Shown: piece after piece, positions 28,058 to 37,173 of the stretch
Numbering within the stretch: position 1 is the stretch's first letter
How the letters are laid out: every line of letters begins with the position of its first letter
Assembly (NCBI GenBank): GCA_902576415.1
Contig: CACGVZ010000007.1
Location: forward strand, 1-59,372
Source: an uncultured Prochlorococcus sp.
GTDB taxonomy: Bacteria; Cyanobacteriota; Cyanobacteriia; PCC-6307; Cyanobiaceae
Direction: 5' to 3'
DNA length: 59,372 nt
The notes under the pieces: model-generated
What the model was told of the DNA's origin: nothing
The model's input: only the letters and a program-made list of their open reading frames with translations
Databases searched by the model: none
Translations under genes and position numbers: made by a program

Positions 28058-28831
28058 ATGTTACCTTCAGACCTCGTTAAATATAAAAAAAAATCTCAAA
28101 AAATTATTGCATTAACTGCATGGGACTCAATATCAGGATCTATCGCAGAACAAGCTAATGTTGATCTTGTCTTAGTGGGAGATTCCTTAGCAATGGTCTG
28201 TTTGGGATATAAATCCACACTACCATTAACTTTAGAAAATATAATTTATCATACTAATGCCGTTTCAAGAGGATTTAAAAACAATATTGAAGAGCAACCT
28301 TTGGTCGTTTCCGACATGCCTTTTCTTACTTACCAATGCGGAGAGGATAAAGCTGTAGAATTTGCAGGGAAAATCATTCAAAGCACTTATGCAAAAGCTG
28401 TTAAGGTAGAGGGAGCTGAACCAGAAATACAAAAAGTCATTTCTAGATTAATAAGAATGGGAATCCCTGTTATGGGTCATATAGGACTTACACCGCAAAG
28501 TTATTTAAATCTTGGATTAAAGAAACAAGGAGAGAGCTTAGAAAGCCAAGAAAAAATAAAGAAAGAAGCCTCAATTCTTGAGAAACTAGGGTGTTTTTCA
28601 ATAGTTCTTGAACATATTCCAGAGTTGCTTGCTAAAGAGATACAAAGTAACTTAACAATTCCCACAATTGGGATTGGTGCAGGTAATTATTGCGATGGGC
28701 AAGTAAGAGTTACTGCTGATTTGTTAGGACTCAATGATGATCAGCCACCATTTTGCCAACCAATCATTCAAGGGAAGAAATTATTTAAAGATAAATTAAA
28801 AGAATGGGTAGCCTCTGAAAGACTTAACTAA
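28058..28831 (+). CDS. panB: 3-methyl-2-oxobutanoate hydroxymethyltransferase
   Basis: This is the first step of pantothenate synthesis, making ketopantoate. The motifs LTAWDSISGSIAEQANVD near residue 18, VGDSLAMVCLGY near residue 42, VKVEGAEPE, MGHIGLTPQS and PTIGIGAGNYCDGQV near residue 203 fit the family. Length 257 aa. The 3' end overlaps the convergent hemW by 8 bp. Confidence 0.96.
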   Translation: MLPSDLVKYKKKSQKIIALTAWDSISGSIAEQANVDLVLVGDSLAMVCLGYKSTLPLTLENIIYHTNAVSRGFKNNIEEQPLVVSDMPFLTYQCGEDKAVEFAGKIIQSTYAKAVKVEGAEPEIQKVISRLIRMGIPVMGHIGLTPQSYLNLGLKKQGESLESQEKIKKEASILEKLGCFSIVLEHIPELLAKEIQSNLTIPTIGIGAGNYCDGQVRVTADLLGLNDDQPPFCQPIIQGKKLFKDKLKEWVASERLN

Positions 28832-30047
28832 TAGATTCCCACCATTTAAACATTGAAATGAGAATTTGATTGCTTAGCTCCATTCCATCTGGATCACTTA
28901 AAAAAAATCTATTTCCCTTTTTTACTAATAGTCCACTCTCAATAAAACTTTCCCATTCATTAAGCAATTTTCTTAAGTTACTTTTTAATCTTTTATTTTC
29001 CCAATTTTGTTCTTTAAATAGTTTGTAAATATCTAAACCCTCTTTAAGTCTTAATCCCAACATTATTTTCTCATCAATTTCATCGTAGACAAAATCCTTA
29101 TTATTTAGGGATGAATCTAAATTAAGTTCGTACTGTCTAATTACCCATTCTTTATATTCTTTACTAATTCTTGGTCTAGTCAACTTTTCTCCCCAAGGCG
29201 AACTTGTGGAACCTTGACCAAAACTCCACCAGCCTAAACCACTCCAATAAACTCTATTATGTCTCGATTGATGCCGCGGGAGGCAATAGTTTGAGATTTC
29301 ATATCTTGAATACCCTGAGTTTTTTAAAATTAAATGAGTTGATTTACTATTTCTAAAAGCTTCTTCATCACTTGGGAGTTTTAATTTTCCTAAATTAACT
29401 AATTTTTTAAAAACAGTGCCATTTTCAATATTCAAATCGTAAATAGATATATGAGGTGGTGAAAATGTTATTGCTTTTTTTAAGTCATCTTGCCATTCTT
29501 TAAATCCGCTAAGTGGCAAGTTTTGAATTAAATCTAAACTCCAGCTTTTTATTAACCCAGAATCGTATTCTCTCTTCAACCATAAACAAGATTGTTCTGC
29601 ATCTTCTCTCATATGACGCCTTCCCGATTTTTGAAGTATCTGATTATTAAAACTTTGTACCCCGAGACTAAATCTATTTATTCCAGCATTTATGAATCCA
29701 TAAAGATCATCTTGTGTAAAACTAGCTGGATCAATCTCCATAGTGATTTCAGCACCATAGTCAATTCCATAATTTTCTTTAAAAAGATCAATTAGTTCTT
29801 TGATTTGGATAGGATCCAAGATTGATGGTGTACCACCTCCTACATAAATTGTGGATAGAGGTGATTTATGCTTAATTGACAATATTTCTTTGTATAAATA
29901 TTGCAAATACTCTTTAACAGTTTTGCTTCCATAACCTTGTAAGGTTTCAATTTTGTTTCCTAATGGAATAACTGCAAAATCACAATAAAAACACCTTCTG
30001 TGGCAAAAAGGAATATGCACATATGCACTTCTTGGAAACTTATTCAT
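28824..30047 (-). CDS. hemW: HemW-type radical SAM protein (heme chaperone)
   Basis: The radical-SAM cysteines are Cys15, Cys19 and Cys22 in HIPFCHRRCFYCDF. The position two after the third cysteine is Phe rather than the Cys of true oxygen-independent coproporphyrinogen oxidase (HemN), which marks HemW, a heme-binding chaperone. YVGGGTPSIL near residue 75 and RFSLGVQSFNNQILQ are also family motifs. Length 407 aa. Such proteins are often mis-annotated as HemN. Confidence 0.92.
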   Translation of the reverse strand: MNKFPRSAYVHIPFCHRRCFYCDFAVIPLGNKIETLQGYGSKTVKEYLQYLYKEILSIKHKSPLSTIYVGGGTPSILDPIQIKELIDLFKENYGIDYGAEITMEIDPASFTQDDLYGFINAGINRFSLGVQSFNNQILQKSGRRHMREDAEQSCLWLKREYDSGLIKSWSLDLIQNLPLSGFKEWQDDLKKAITFSPPHISIYDLNIENGTVFKKLVNLGKLKLPSDEEAFRNSKSTHLILKNSGYSRYEISNYCLPRHQSRHNRVYWSGLGWWSFGQGSTSSPWGEKLTRPRISKEYKEWVIRQYELNLDSSLNNKDFVYDEIDEKIMLGLRLKEGLDIYKLFKEQNWENKRLKSNLRKLLNEWESFIESGLLVKKGNRFFLSDPDGMELSNQILISMFKWWESIS

Positions 30048-30145
30048 AATCTAAATTCATTTTTAAGCTCCAAAAAAAGCATTTAGGATCGAAAAATAAT
30101 AAAATCCTTATTTACTCAATTAATAAATCCTAGTAGATTATAGAT

Positions 30146-31255
30146 ATGACAGATACCTTAGTATTAATTTTATTTGTATTGTCTGGAGCAGCTTCCGGAT
30201 GGCTTGGTGTTGATTTATTGCCAGTAGACATGCTTAAACAGGTATCTAATGTAGAAGGTTTTAGAATTGTTTTAGCAATAATCGGTTTTTTTGTAGGATT
30301 AGCAGCTGGTTTTGTATTTCTTCAACTTAGAAAGACGTTTCTTGACCAAATAAGAACTATGCCAACAGACTTACTAATAAGTAGGTCTGTAGGATTAATT
30401 TTAGGATTACTTGTTGCGAATCTCCTACTTGCTCCAATACTACTAATCCCATTTCCTAGAGAGGTTTTTTTCGCAAAACCCTTAGCAGCCATATTAAGCA
30501 ACATTTTCTTTGGTGTGCTTGGTTATAAGTTGGCAGATACCCATGGAAGGACATTATTGAGATTATTCAATCCAAATAATACTGATGCATATCTAGTAAA
30601 TGAAGGAATCCTTCCTGCTGCAAGTCCAAAAATTCTAGATACCAGCGTAATTATTGATGGAAGAATTAATGGTCTATTAAGTTGCGGCTTATTGGAAGGG
30701 CAATTAATTGTTGCTCAAAGTGTAATTGACGAATTACAAACTCTAGCTGACTCAAGCAGTAATGAAAAAAGGTCTAAAGGTAGAAGAGGCTTAAAGTTAT
30801 TAAAAGAATTAAGAGATTTATATGGGAGAAGACTTGTAATAAACCCAACAAAGTACGAAGGAAATGGGGTAGATGAAAAACTCTTGAAAATTACTGAGGA
30901 TATGACAGGAACATTAATTACAGCTGATTATAATCTTTCTCAGATTGCTGAAGTTAAAGAATTAAAAGTTATGAATTTGAGTGATTTAGTTATTGCTTTA
31001 AGGCCAGAAGTACAACCAGGAGAATCACTGAATATAAAAATCGTTAGAGAAGGCAAAGAAAAAATGCAAGGTATTGGATATCTAGATGATGGAACAATGG
31101 TTGTTATTGACGAGGCGAAGAATTTTGTGGGAAGCAGATTAGATATTATTATCACAGGAGCATTACAAACTCCCACAGGAAGAATGGTCTTTGGAAAACT
31201 AATAAATAATCCTGAGTCAAACAAATCTTTTAAATCACCAGCGACACAGGGCTAA
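30146..31255 (+). CDS. Membrane PIN/TRAM-domain protein (YacL-like)
   Basis: It is a putative membrane-anchored ribonuclease. About four hydrophobic spans fill residues 1-130 (for example LVLILFVLSGAASGWLG and LILGLLVANLLLAPILLIP). A PIN domain starts at ILDTSVIIDGRI near residue 163 and has the acidic residues of the active site in ILDTS, VIDELQ and LITADYNLS. A TRAM domain ends the protein. Length 369 aa. The family is known in cyanobacteria and Gram-positive bacteria; the RNA target is unknown. It is divergent from hemW. Confidence 0.9.
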   Translation: MTDTLVLILFVLSGAASGWLGVDLLPVDMLKQVSNVEGFRIVLAIIGFFVGLAAGFVFLQLRKTFLDQIRTMPTDLLISRSVGLILGLLVANLLLAPILLIPFPREVFFAKPLAAILSNIFFGVLGYKLADTHGRTLLRLFNPNNTDAYLVNEGILPAASPKILDTSVIIDGRINGLLSCGLLEGQLIVAQSVIDELQTLADSSSNEKRSKGRRGLKLLKELRDLYGRRLVINPTKYEGNGVDEKLLKITEDMTGTLITADYNLSQIAEVKELKVMNLSDLVIALRPEVQPGESLNIKIVREGKEKMQGIGYLDDGTMVVIDEAKNFVGSRLDIIITGALQTPTGRMVFGKLINNPESNKSFKSPATQG

Positions 31256-31286
31256 ATATAGCTAGAATCAGTACAATCTTAATTTC

Positions 31287-31958
31287 GTGATACAAATGAC
31301 TGTATCTGCTCCTTATTACGGGGAAAACACCGTTATGAGGACCCCTCCCCCAGATCTCCCCTCTCTTTTACTGAAAGAGCGAATTGTTTATCTTGGTTTA
31401 CCATTATTTTCAGATGATGATGCGAAAAGACAACTAGGAATGGATGTAACTGAGCTAATCATTGCTCAACTTCTTTATCTAGAGTTTGAGGATCCAGAAA
31501 AACCAATTTATTTCTACATCAATTCAACAGGTACAAGTTGGTACACTGGTGACGCAGTTGGTTTTGAAACAGAAGCTTTCGCTATCTGCGATACAATAAG
31601 CTACATCAAGCCTCCAGTACACACAATATGTATCGGTCAAGCAATGGGGACTGCTGCAGTTATTCTTTCATCTGGCACTAAGGGACAAAGGGCAGCTCTT
31701 CCACATGCTTCTATTGTTTTACATCAACCTATAAGCGGAGCAAGAGGCCAAGCAACCGATATCCAAATAAGAGCTGAAGAAGTTTTGAAAAATAAAAAAT
31801 CAATGCTTGAGATTCTAGCTCGCAATACTGGAAAGACTATCGAAGAGCTCTCAAAGGACTCTGACAGGATGAGTTATCTCAACCCCCAGGAAGCCCTTGA
31901 TTATGGAGTTATCGATAGAATACTCACAAGTCAAAAAGATTTACCAAATAAAATTTAA
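31287..31958 (+). CDS. clpR: ClpR, inactive ClpP-like subunit of the Clp protease
   Basis: This is a ClpP paralogue without the nucleophile. Alignment by eye with the next gene puts Gly121 (CIGQAMGTAA) where ClpP3 has Ser101 ([10 protein letters not shown]). The histidine (LHQPISG, residue 146) remains. A ~9-residue insertion follows INST (TSWYTGDAVGFETEA), as in cyanobacterial ClpR. ClpR forms mixed rings with ClpP3. The start is GTG 31287; ATG 31296 three codons later is an alternative. It lies 24 bp before clpP3, so both are one operon. Confidence 0.94.
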   Translation: MIQMTVSAPYYGENTVMRTPPPDLPSLLLKERIVYLGLPLFSDDDAKRQLGMDVTELIIAQLLYLEFEDPEKPIYFYINSTGTSWYTGDAVGFETEAFAICDTISYIKPPVHTICIGQAMGTAAVILSSGTKGQRAALPHASIVLHQPISGARGQATDIQIRAEEVLKNKKSMLEILARNTGKTIEELSKDSDRMSYLNPQEALDYGVIDRILTSQKDLPNKI

Positions 31959-31982
31959 CTCTCACTAAACTATTTTAAAACC

Positions 31983-32594
31983 ATGCCAATAGGAACTCCA
32001 AGCGTGCCTTACAGACTTCCAGGAAGTCAATACGAAAGATGGGTTGACATATATACCCGACTAGGTGTTGAAAGAATTCTATTTCTTGGACAGGAAGTGA
32101 ATGATGGTATTGCTAATAGCCTTGTTGCACAAATGCTTTATCTAGATTCTGATGATAATTCCAAACCTATCTATTTATATATTAATAGTCCAGGAGGATC
32201 AGTAACTGCTGGCTTGGCTATATATGACACAATTAAATACGTAAAAAGTGATGTAGTAACAATATGCGTAGGTCTCGCAGCCTCAATGGGTGCGTTCCTA
32301 TTAGCCGCTGGCACGAAAGGCAAAAGAGTGGCTTTGCCTCATAGCAGAATAATGATTCATCAACCTCTAGGAGGAACTTCCCAACGTCAAGCTAGTGATA
32401 TTGAAATAGAAGCTAAGGAAATTTTAAGAATTAAAGATATGTTAAATATGTCAATGGCAGATATGACAGGCCAATCATTTGAAAAAATTGAAAAGGATAC
32501 TGATAGAGATTATTTTCTAAGTGCGGAAGAAGCAAAAAACTATGGCTTAATCGATAGAGTAATCACACATCCAAGCGAAGCAAATCAGTCTTAA
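31983..32594 (+). CDS. clpP3: ATP-dependent Clp protease proteolytic subunit, ClpP3-type
   Basis: This is the active serine peptidase partner of ClpR. The catalytic serine is Ser101 in [11 protein letters not shown], the histidine His126 in MIHQPLGG, and the Asp is expected in [13 protein letters not shown]. Length 203 aa. Pairing with clpR upstream is the cyanobacterial clpR-clpP3 arrangement, which is why I use the P3 name. ATG 31983 is a clear start. Confidence 0.94.
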   Translation: MPIGTPSVPYRLPGSQYERWVDIYTRLGVERILFLGQEVNDGIANSLVAQMLYLDSDDNSKPIYLYINSPGGSVTAGLAIYDTIKYVKSDVVTICVGLAASMGAFLLAAGTKGKRVALPHSRIMIHQPLGGTSQRQASDIEIEAKEILRIKDMLNMSMADMTGQSFEKIEKDTDRDYFLSAEEAKNYGLIDRVITHPSEANQS

Positions 32595-32704
32595 ATTCTC
32601 AAAATAAATATTTTAATTTTAATTTTTAAATTAATAATTTTTTGGTTTATTTACACCTTTAATGTCTAAAATATTAATTATCAAATGCAAAGAAGCTACA
32701 ACTA

Positions 32705-33694
32705 ATGACCCAACTCTTTTACGACGCAGATGCAGACCTAAGTCTTTTAAATAATAAAACAATAGCGATTATTGGATATGGTTCACAAGGTCATGCACAT
32801 GCCTTAAACCTTAAGGATAGCGGTATGGATGTAATTGTTGGACTATATAAAGGAAGTAAGTCTGAAAGCAAAGCTATCAGCGATGGTCTACAAGTATTTA
32901 GCGTTTCTGAAGCTTGCGAAAAAGCAGACTGGATTATGATTCTCCTCCCAGATGAGTTTCAGAAAGATGTTTACCTCAAAGAAATAGAACCAAACTTAAA
33001 AGAAGGCAAGATATTAAGTTTTGCTCATGGCTTCAATATAAGATTCGGACTTATCAAACCTCCTAGTTTTGTGGATGTTGTAATGATTGCCCCAAAAGGT
33101 CCTGGACACACTGTTCGTTGGGAATATCAGAATGGTCAAGGTGTTCCAGCATTGTTTGCAGTAGAGCAGGATTCTTCTGGAAATGCAAGATCATTGGCGA
33201 TGGCTTACGCTAAAGGGATTGGCGGAACGAGAGCCGGGATTCTTGAAACAAACTTCAAAGAAGAAACAGAAACTGATTTATTTGGCGAACAAGCGGTTTT
33301 GTGCGGAGGATTATCAGAACTCGTAAAATCAGGCTTTGAGACTCTTGTAGAGGCAGGATATCAGCCTGAACTTGCTTACTTCGAATGCTTACATGAAGTT
33401 AAACTCATTGTTGATTTAATGGTGAAGGGAGGCTTATCTCAAATGAGAGATTCTATTTCAAATACTGCTGAATATGGAGATTATGTAAGTGGCAAAAGAC
33501 TTATCAATAGTGATACAAAGAAAGAAATGCACAAGATTCTAAAGGATATTCAAGATGGAACTTTCGCTAAGAATTTTGTGGAAGAATGCGATAAAAACAA
33601 ACCCTTAATGACTAAATTAAGAGAAGAGAACTCAAAACACGAAATTGAGAAAGTGGGTAAAGGTCTGCGCTCGATGTTCAGTTGGCTGAAATAA
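32705..33694 (+). CDS. ilvC: Ketol-acid reductoisomerase
   Basis: This NADPH-dependent enzyme of valine, leucine and isoleucine synthesis isomerises and reduces acetolactate. The nucleotide motif [18 protein letters not shown] is near residue 24. The metal-binding and catalytic stretches [10 protein letters not shown] near residue 129 and [13 protein letters not shown] near residue 195 are intact. The short class I form is expected at about 330 residues (329 here). The 3' end overlaps cobD by 13 bp. Confidence 0.97.
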   Translation: MTQLFYDADADLSLLNNKTIAIIGYGSQGHAHALNLKDSGMDVIVGLYKGSKSESKAISDGLQVFSVSEACEKADWIMILLPDEFQKDVYLKEIEPNLKEGKILSFAHGFNIRFGLIKPPSFVDVVMIAPKGPGHTVRWEYQNGQGVPALFAVEQDSSGNARSLAMAYAKGIGGTRAGILETNFKEETETDLFGEQAVLCGGLSELVKSGFETLVEAGYQPELAYFECLHEVKLIVDLMVKGGLSQMRDSISNTAEYGDYVSGKRLINSDTKKEMHKILKDIQDGTFAKNFVEECDKNKPLMTKLREENSKHEIEKVGKGLRSMFSWLK

Positions 33695-34707
33695 ATTTAT
33701 TTTTAATATTTCTTGGATCGATTGGTTTTGATTTATTGGTAGGCGATCCAAGATTCTCAATCCACCCTGTTCAAGTAATTGGCTTTTACATAAAAAAAAT
33801 ATCTGATTTTTTCATAAATAATTTTGGAAAAAATAAAAATATATTATTTTGGGGAGGCTTCATCGTAGCAATATCCACTATTGGAATGAGTTTTGGTTTA
33901 GGAAAATTGATAGAACTCAGTTTTATGCAATCAAGAAATCATTTTTTTGTTGGATTGTTAATTTTTTTTGGACTTTCAAGTTGTTTTGCAACTAAGGGAC
34001 TTATTTCAAGTGTAAAAGAGATTGCACAACTAATAGAACGCAAAGAAGTTAATGACAACAATGAAAGAATAATTAAAGAGAAAGTGCAAAGAATAGTAAG
34101 CAGGGACGTAAGGTCATCCTCTATAAAACATCTCTTGAGGTCAAGTACTGAGAGTCTTACCGAAAATTCTGTTGATGGAATATTTGGGCCATTATTTTGG
34201 ATTTTTATTGGAATTGTGTTTATGAAGTTTTCAATTTTTCTTCCAGGACCTTTATCACTTGGTTTTTCTTATAAAGCCATTAGTACTTTAGATTCAATGA
34301 TAGGTTACAAATATGATTACTTTAGGTATTTAGGTTTTTTCAGTGCGAAAATTGAAGATATTTTTACGTTTATCCCTTCAAGATTAGTTTTAATCACATT
34401 ACCATTAGTTAGCTCCAAAGTTTTTGAGTATGGATCGATCATAAAAAAAAGCTATCTTGATGGTAAAAAATATGACTCGCCTAATGCTGGAATTTCAGAA
34501 GCTATATTTGCCTATATATCAGGTATTAAATTAGGAGGGGAGAGTAAATATAATAATGAAATTATTGAAAAGCCAATAATCAACGCAACTGGAGAAAATT
34601 GCACTGAAGAAAAAATCAACTTAATTTGTCAATTAATTTTAAAATTACAATTTTTATGGATAATAATTTTTGTCTTAATTTTTTTTACAATCTCGAGTTT
34701 AATTTAA
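33682..34707 (+). CDS. cobD: Adenosylcobinamide-phosphate synthase (CbiB/CobD)
   Basis: This integral membrane enzyme of cobalamin assembly attaches the aminopropanol arm to cobyric acid. The family start [17 protein letters not shown] is near residue 18 and [20 protein letters not shown] near residue 152; [12 protein letters not shown] appears near residue 265. Several hydrophobic spans are visible. Length 341 aa. The start TTG at 33682 lies inside the ilvC 3' end. No other cobalamin gene is in the window. Confidence 0.9.
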   Translation: MAEINLFLIFLGSIGFDLLVGDPRFSIHPVQVIGFYIKKISDFFINNFGKNKNILFWGGFIVAISTIGMSFGLGKLIELSFMQSRNHFFVGLLIFFGLSSCFATKGLISSVKEIAQLIERKEVNDNNERIIKEKVQRIVSRDVRSSSIKHLLRSSTESLTENSVDGIFGPLFWIFIGIVFMKFSIFLPGPLSLGFSYKAISTLDSMIGYKYDYFRYLGFFSAKIEDIFTFIPSRLVLITLPLVSSKVFEYGSIIKKSYLDGKKYDSPNAGISEAIFAYISGIKLGGESKYNNEIIEKPIINATGENCTEEKINLICQLILKLQFLWIIIFVLIFFTISSLI

Positions 34708-34750
34708 TAATAAATTAGTTTTAAAATTATTAAAATAAACTTAAAAATCT

Positions 34751-34996
34751 ATGCAAGAAAAAGACTCTCCAATGGAAAATCAAAATGATGGTTTCACTAA
34801 TACACCATCAAGTGATAATAAATACTCAAAATGGGTAGACAATCAGGGGGATGAAGTAAAGAATGTTTTCGGATTTAATAGCAGCGCTGAGCTTGTGAAT
34901 GGAAGAGCAGCTATGATCGGATTCTTAATGCTCATATTAACTGAGTTTGTTTTTAGCGGCAGACCTGTAACCTCTTCAATTTTTGGTATCAATTAA
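34751..34996 (+). CDS. hli: High-light-inducible protein (Hli)
   Basis: This one-helix chlorophyll-binding-type protein protects photosystems under light stress. The chlorophyll a/b-binding signature is present as AELVNGRAAMIGFLMLILTE near residues 46-65, followed by SGRPVTSSIFGIN. The ~40-residue polar N-terminus (NKYSKWVDNQGDEV) is typical of the longer class of Hli proteins. Length 81 aa. ATG 34772 is an alternative start. Confidence 0.93.
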   Translation: MQEKDSPMENQNDGFTNTPSSDNKYSKWVDNQGDEVKNVFGFNSSAELVNGRAAMIGFLMLILTEFVFSGRPVTSSIFGIN

Positions 34997-34998
34997 AA

Positions 34999-35211
34999 AT
35001 GGAAGAAAAAAAATCTAATCCAATAAGAGTAATCTTATACATTTCTATATGGGTAATAATTTGGGGAACATTAGGTTCTTTCATAGATTATCCACTTTAT
35101 AAAAATAAAATATACTTAGAAGGGAGCATATATCAGTATCTAACTTTTGCAATTACAGCTATAATATCCATAATAAGTGCAAAGTTTTTTTATAAAAAAT
35201 TTGAGTTATAA
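34999..35211 (+). CDS. Small two-span membrane protein, unrecognised
   Basis: 70 residues, starting 2 bp after hli and so probably in the same transcript. Two hydrophobic spans (VILYISIWVIIWGTLGSFI and YLTFAITAIISIISAKFF) are separated by a short loop with DYPLYKNKIYLEG. No known motif is seen. The position behind hli suggests a light-stress or thylakoid role, but that is inference only. Confidence 0.7.
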   Translation: MEEKKSNPIRVILYISIWVIIWGTLGSFIDYPLYKNKIYLEGSIYQYLTFAITAIISIISAKFFYKKFEL

Positions 35212-35463
35212 AAATTTATACCTAAATTTCTTGATAATTTTAGCTGGTTCTTTGTTTTCATTTGACTCGTAAAGTATCCACTGATGTGTCTCTGTATCAT
35301 GATCACAACCGTAATTTCCAGATAGGTTATCGTAACTTGAAAGATATGAATGACAATTTTGGTCTGCCTCAAAAGCAGAATCATAACCCGTTAGAAAATA
35401 TATCAAAAATAGAAGGATTACTAACAAAAAAAATACTTGAAAAACTAAATTTACTACCTTCAT
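35206..35463 (-). CDS. Small membrane-anchored or secreted protein, unrecognised
   Basis: 85 residues: an N-terminal span (VFQVFFLLVILLFLIYFL), then a polar domain with two cysteines (QNCHSYLSS and GNYGCDHDTETHQW) and a basic tail (KIIKKFRYKF). The cysteine-containing part is likely outside the cytoplasm. The competing plus-strand frame over the same bases has no hydrophobic or family feature, so I favour this strand. It overlaps the preceding plus-strand gene by 6 bp. Confidence 0.6.
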   Translation of the reverse strand: MKVVNLVFQVFFLLVILLFLIYFLTGYDSAFEADQNCHSYLSSYDNLSGNYGCDHDTETHQWILYESNENKEPAKIIKKFRYKFL

Positions 35464-35518
35464 AAGAATTTATAAAATTTTAATATATCATTTTAAAAAT
35501 TTTTTGATCTAAAAATAT

Positions 35519-35764
35519 TTAACGACCAACATTAAAAACAAAGTCATGGAATTCTTGATTCTTTAAATAAAGAATAACAAGCAATATTAAAATCAAATTT
35601 AAGCCTAGTACTATTGATCCAAAAATATTTATTTGTTTTTTACCTGGCAAAGTGTATGTAAATTTCTTGCCTTTAAGAAAAGCTGCTAAGCCTTTTTTTT
35701 CTTTTTTTGATTCTTTTATTTCAGCATCATTTTTAATTTCATTATCAGAGAAACCTTTTTCCAT
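35519..35764 (-). CDS. Small single-span membrane protein, unrecognised
   Basis: 81 residues. The first ~45 are highly charged (NDAEIKESKKEKKGLAAFLK), then comes one span (IFGSIVLGLNLILILLVILY) and a short tail (KNQEFHDFVFNVGR). Charge distribution puts the N-terminus in the cytoplasm. No family recognised. Confidence 0.6.
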   Translation of the reverse strand: MEKGFSDNEIKNDAEIKESKKEKKGLAAFLKGKKFTYTLPGKKQINIFGSIVLGLNLILILLVILYLKNQEFHDFVFNVGR

Positions 35765-35819
35765 TAAAACTTAAAATCCAGGTTTATACTATTCAAAAAA
35801 AAAAAAAATTTTTTAATAA

Positions 35820-36131
35820 TTAACAATTTTTAATCACATATTTGTTCATAAATGAAATTCTCTCATTAGAGAAATTTTTTAAAAAATAAGCTTCAATAAT
35901 TGCAGACTGCAATCCCAATAAACTTGATTGACATTTAAATCGATTTTGGTCAAATATAACTAGTTGAAGTTTTTCTATTTCAGAAATTAATTCTTTACAT
36001 ACTTGATTTTGAGAACCTTTAATACATTCACTCGATTGTTTTATAATTATTGACTTTGTTGTTATTGTTTCTGCCATAAGGAAATTAGAAAAAAATAAAA
36101 ATTTCAGGAATAATATAGATAAAAATTTCAT
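35820..36131 (-). CDS. Small exported protein with four cysteines, unrecognised
   Basis: 103 residues with a clear signal peptide (FLSILFLKFLFFSNFLMA, cleavage likely after FLMA). The mature part has four cysteines (SSECIKG, NQVCKEL, RFKCQSS and the final C), which could form two disulfides in the periplasm. No family recognised. It lies about 130 bp downstream of the hup gene on the same strand, beyond a terminator. Confidence 0.65.
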   Translation of the reverse strand: MKFLSILFLKFLFFSNFLMAETITTKSIIIKQSSECIKGSQNQVCKELISEIEKLQLVIFDQNRFKCQSSLLGLQSAIIEAYFLKNFSNERISFMNKYVIKNC

Positions 36132-36203
36132 TTATTCTTGAGATATAAAATTTAGAAAATTATTACAAATAAAAAAAAGATATCTCCATTTTATTGATAT
36201 TTA

Positions 36204-36232
36204 TAAAAAAAGATGCCCTTAAAGAGCATCTT
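36204..36232 (-). terminator. Rho-independent terminator of the HU gene
   Basis: On the minus strand AAGATGC and GCATCTT (7 bp stem, 9-nt loop) are followed directly by a T run (TTTTTTATAA). It ends about 33 bp after the HU stop codon. Confidence 0.75.
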
Positions 36233-36264
36233 ATAGATTAAGGGAAAAGATAGATATTAAAAGA

Positions 36265-36540
36265 TTAACCTTGAACTCTATCTTTAAAAAGTTTACCTGC
36301 TGAGAATGTTGGAACTCTTTTAGCAGGTATTGCTATTTTTTCGCCTGTCTTAGGGTTCAATCCCTGTCTTGCAGAACGATCTCTTGGCTCAAAAGAACCA
36401 AATCCTAGTATGGAGACTTTTTTGCCTTCCACGACTGAATCAACAATAGTTTCAATAGTCGTATCAACTATTGAAGAGACAACAGTTTTTGTTTCTCCTG
36501 TTGCAGCAGACACCAGGTTTACTAAATCAGCTTTGTTCAT
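36265..36540 (-). CDS. hup: HU-type DNA-binding protein
   Basis: This small nucleoid protein bends DNA as a dimer. The family core is GFGSFEPRDRSARQGLNPKT near residues 46-65, followed by IPAKRVPTFSAGKLFKDRV. Length 91 aa, standard. It has a promoter about 95 bp upstream and a terminator just downstream, so it is probably transcribed alone and strongly. Confidence 0.96.
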   Translation of the reverse strand: MNKADLVNLVSAATGETKTVVSSIVDTTIETIVDSVVEGKKVSILGFGSFEPRDRSARQGLNPKTGEKIAIPAKRVPTFSAGKLFKDRVQG

Positions 36541-36611
36541 TGAATTTTAAAGTAAAGCAGAGATTAATTAGACATGAATTGTAATCAAGCCTAAAAACCT
36601 CGAACTTGCAC

Positions 36612-36640
36612 ATCATATGGACCAAATACGAATACGGCAA
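36612..36640 (-). promoter_or_regulatory. Promoter of the HU gene
   Basis: On the minus strand TTGCCG (36640-36635) and TATGAT (36617-36612) are separated by exactly 17 bp, a good sigma-70 match. Transcription would begin near 36605, giving a leader of about 65 nt before the HU start at 36540. An unusually G+C-rich patch (to about 36660) lies over and upstream of the -35 box. Confidence 0.6.
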
Positions 36641-36660
36641 CCGAAAATGCCGGCGGCGCA

Positions 36661-37173
36661 AAGCTTTATACATAATTTAGGGGCATTTTTAACTATAAAA
36701 TTAAAGTTTGTAGCTGCAAATTTTTCTAAGTATAAAAAAAGTCTCTTTAACTAAAAAATAGCTAAAATGATTGGTACCACTTGATTTTTCTTTAAGAAAT
36801 CTAACTTAATTTTTCAAAATGAACAATGTCAAAAGTTATCGAATCTTAAAAGTAAAGAAATATATTATATTTTATTAAATTTCAGATATATTTCCTTCTC
36901 ATCACATGAGAAAGTTTGATTTGTATTTTGAAATCAAGAAAAATCTGGAATTTTCTCATTATTAGACCATTGCTCCAAATCGATTTCTATAAAGCATATA
37001 TAAATATAAATATGGATAAATTACAGTAAGCAAATGAAATCAATCTTCTCTAATTTTTAATTAAATAGATTAGTGAAACCTTAAATTTGCAGGTTTTTTT
37101 TAATTTTGCATCTATTATTCAAATAACAGCAAATTGAATAACTTCTAACATTATTCCACTAATTAATGAGACA
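36661..37173. other. Gene-free stretch between hup and glgX
   Basis: No credible ORF. Very A/T-rich. Visible structure: a 7 bp inverted repeat TTCTCAT-cac-ATGAGAA at 36896-36912, with another TTCTCAT at 36953-36959, and repeated ATAAATA-type runs near 37000-37020. It must hold the glgX promoter and could hold an undetected small RNA. Confidence 0.5.

Noticed and set aside
28824..30047. Oxygen-independent coproporphyrinogen oxidase (HemN)
   Set aside because: The cluster motif ends CxxCxF, not CxxCxC, which marks HemW.
35262..35465. 67-codon plus-strand frame opposite the 85-residue ORF
   Set aside because: No hydrophobic or family feature, whereas the minus-strand frame has a clear membrane anchor.
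36541..37173. Yfr-type regulatory RNA in the hup-glgX gap
   Set aside because: I could not match any remembered Yfr signature; kept only as an open possibility.
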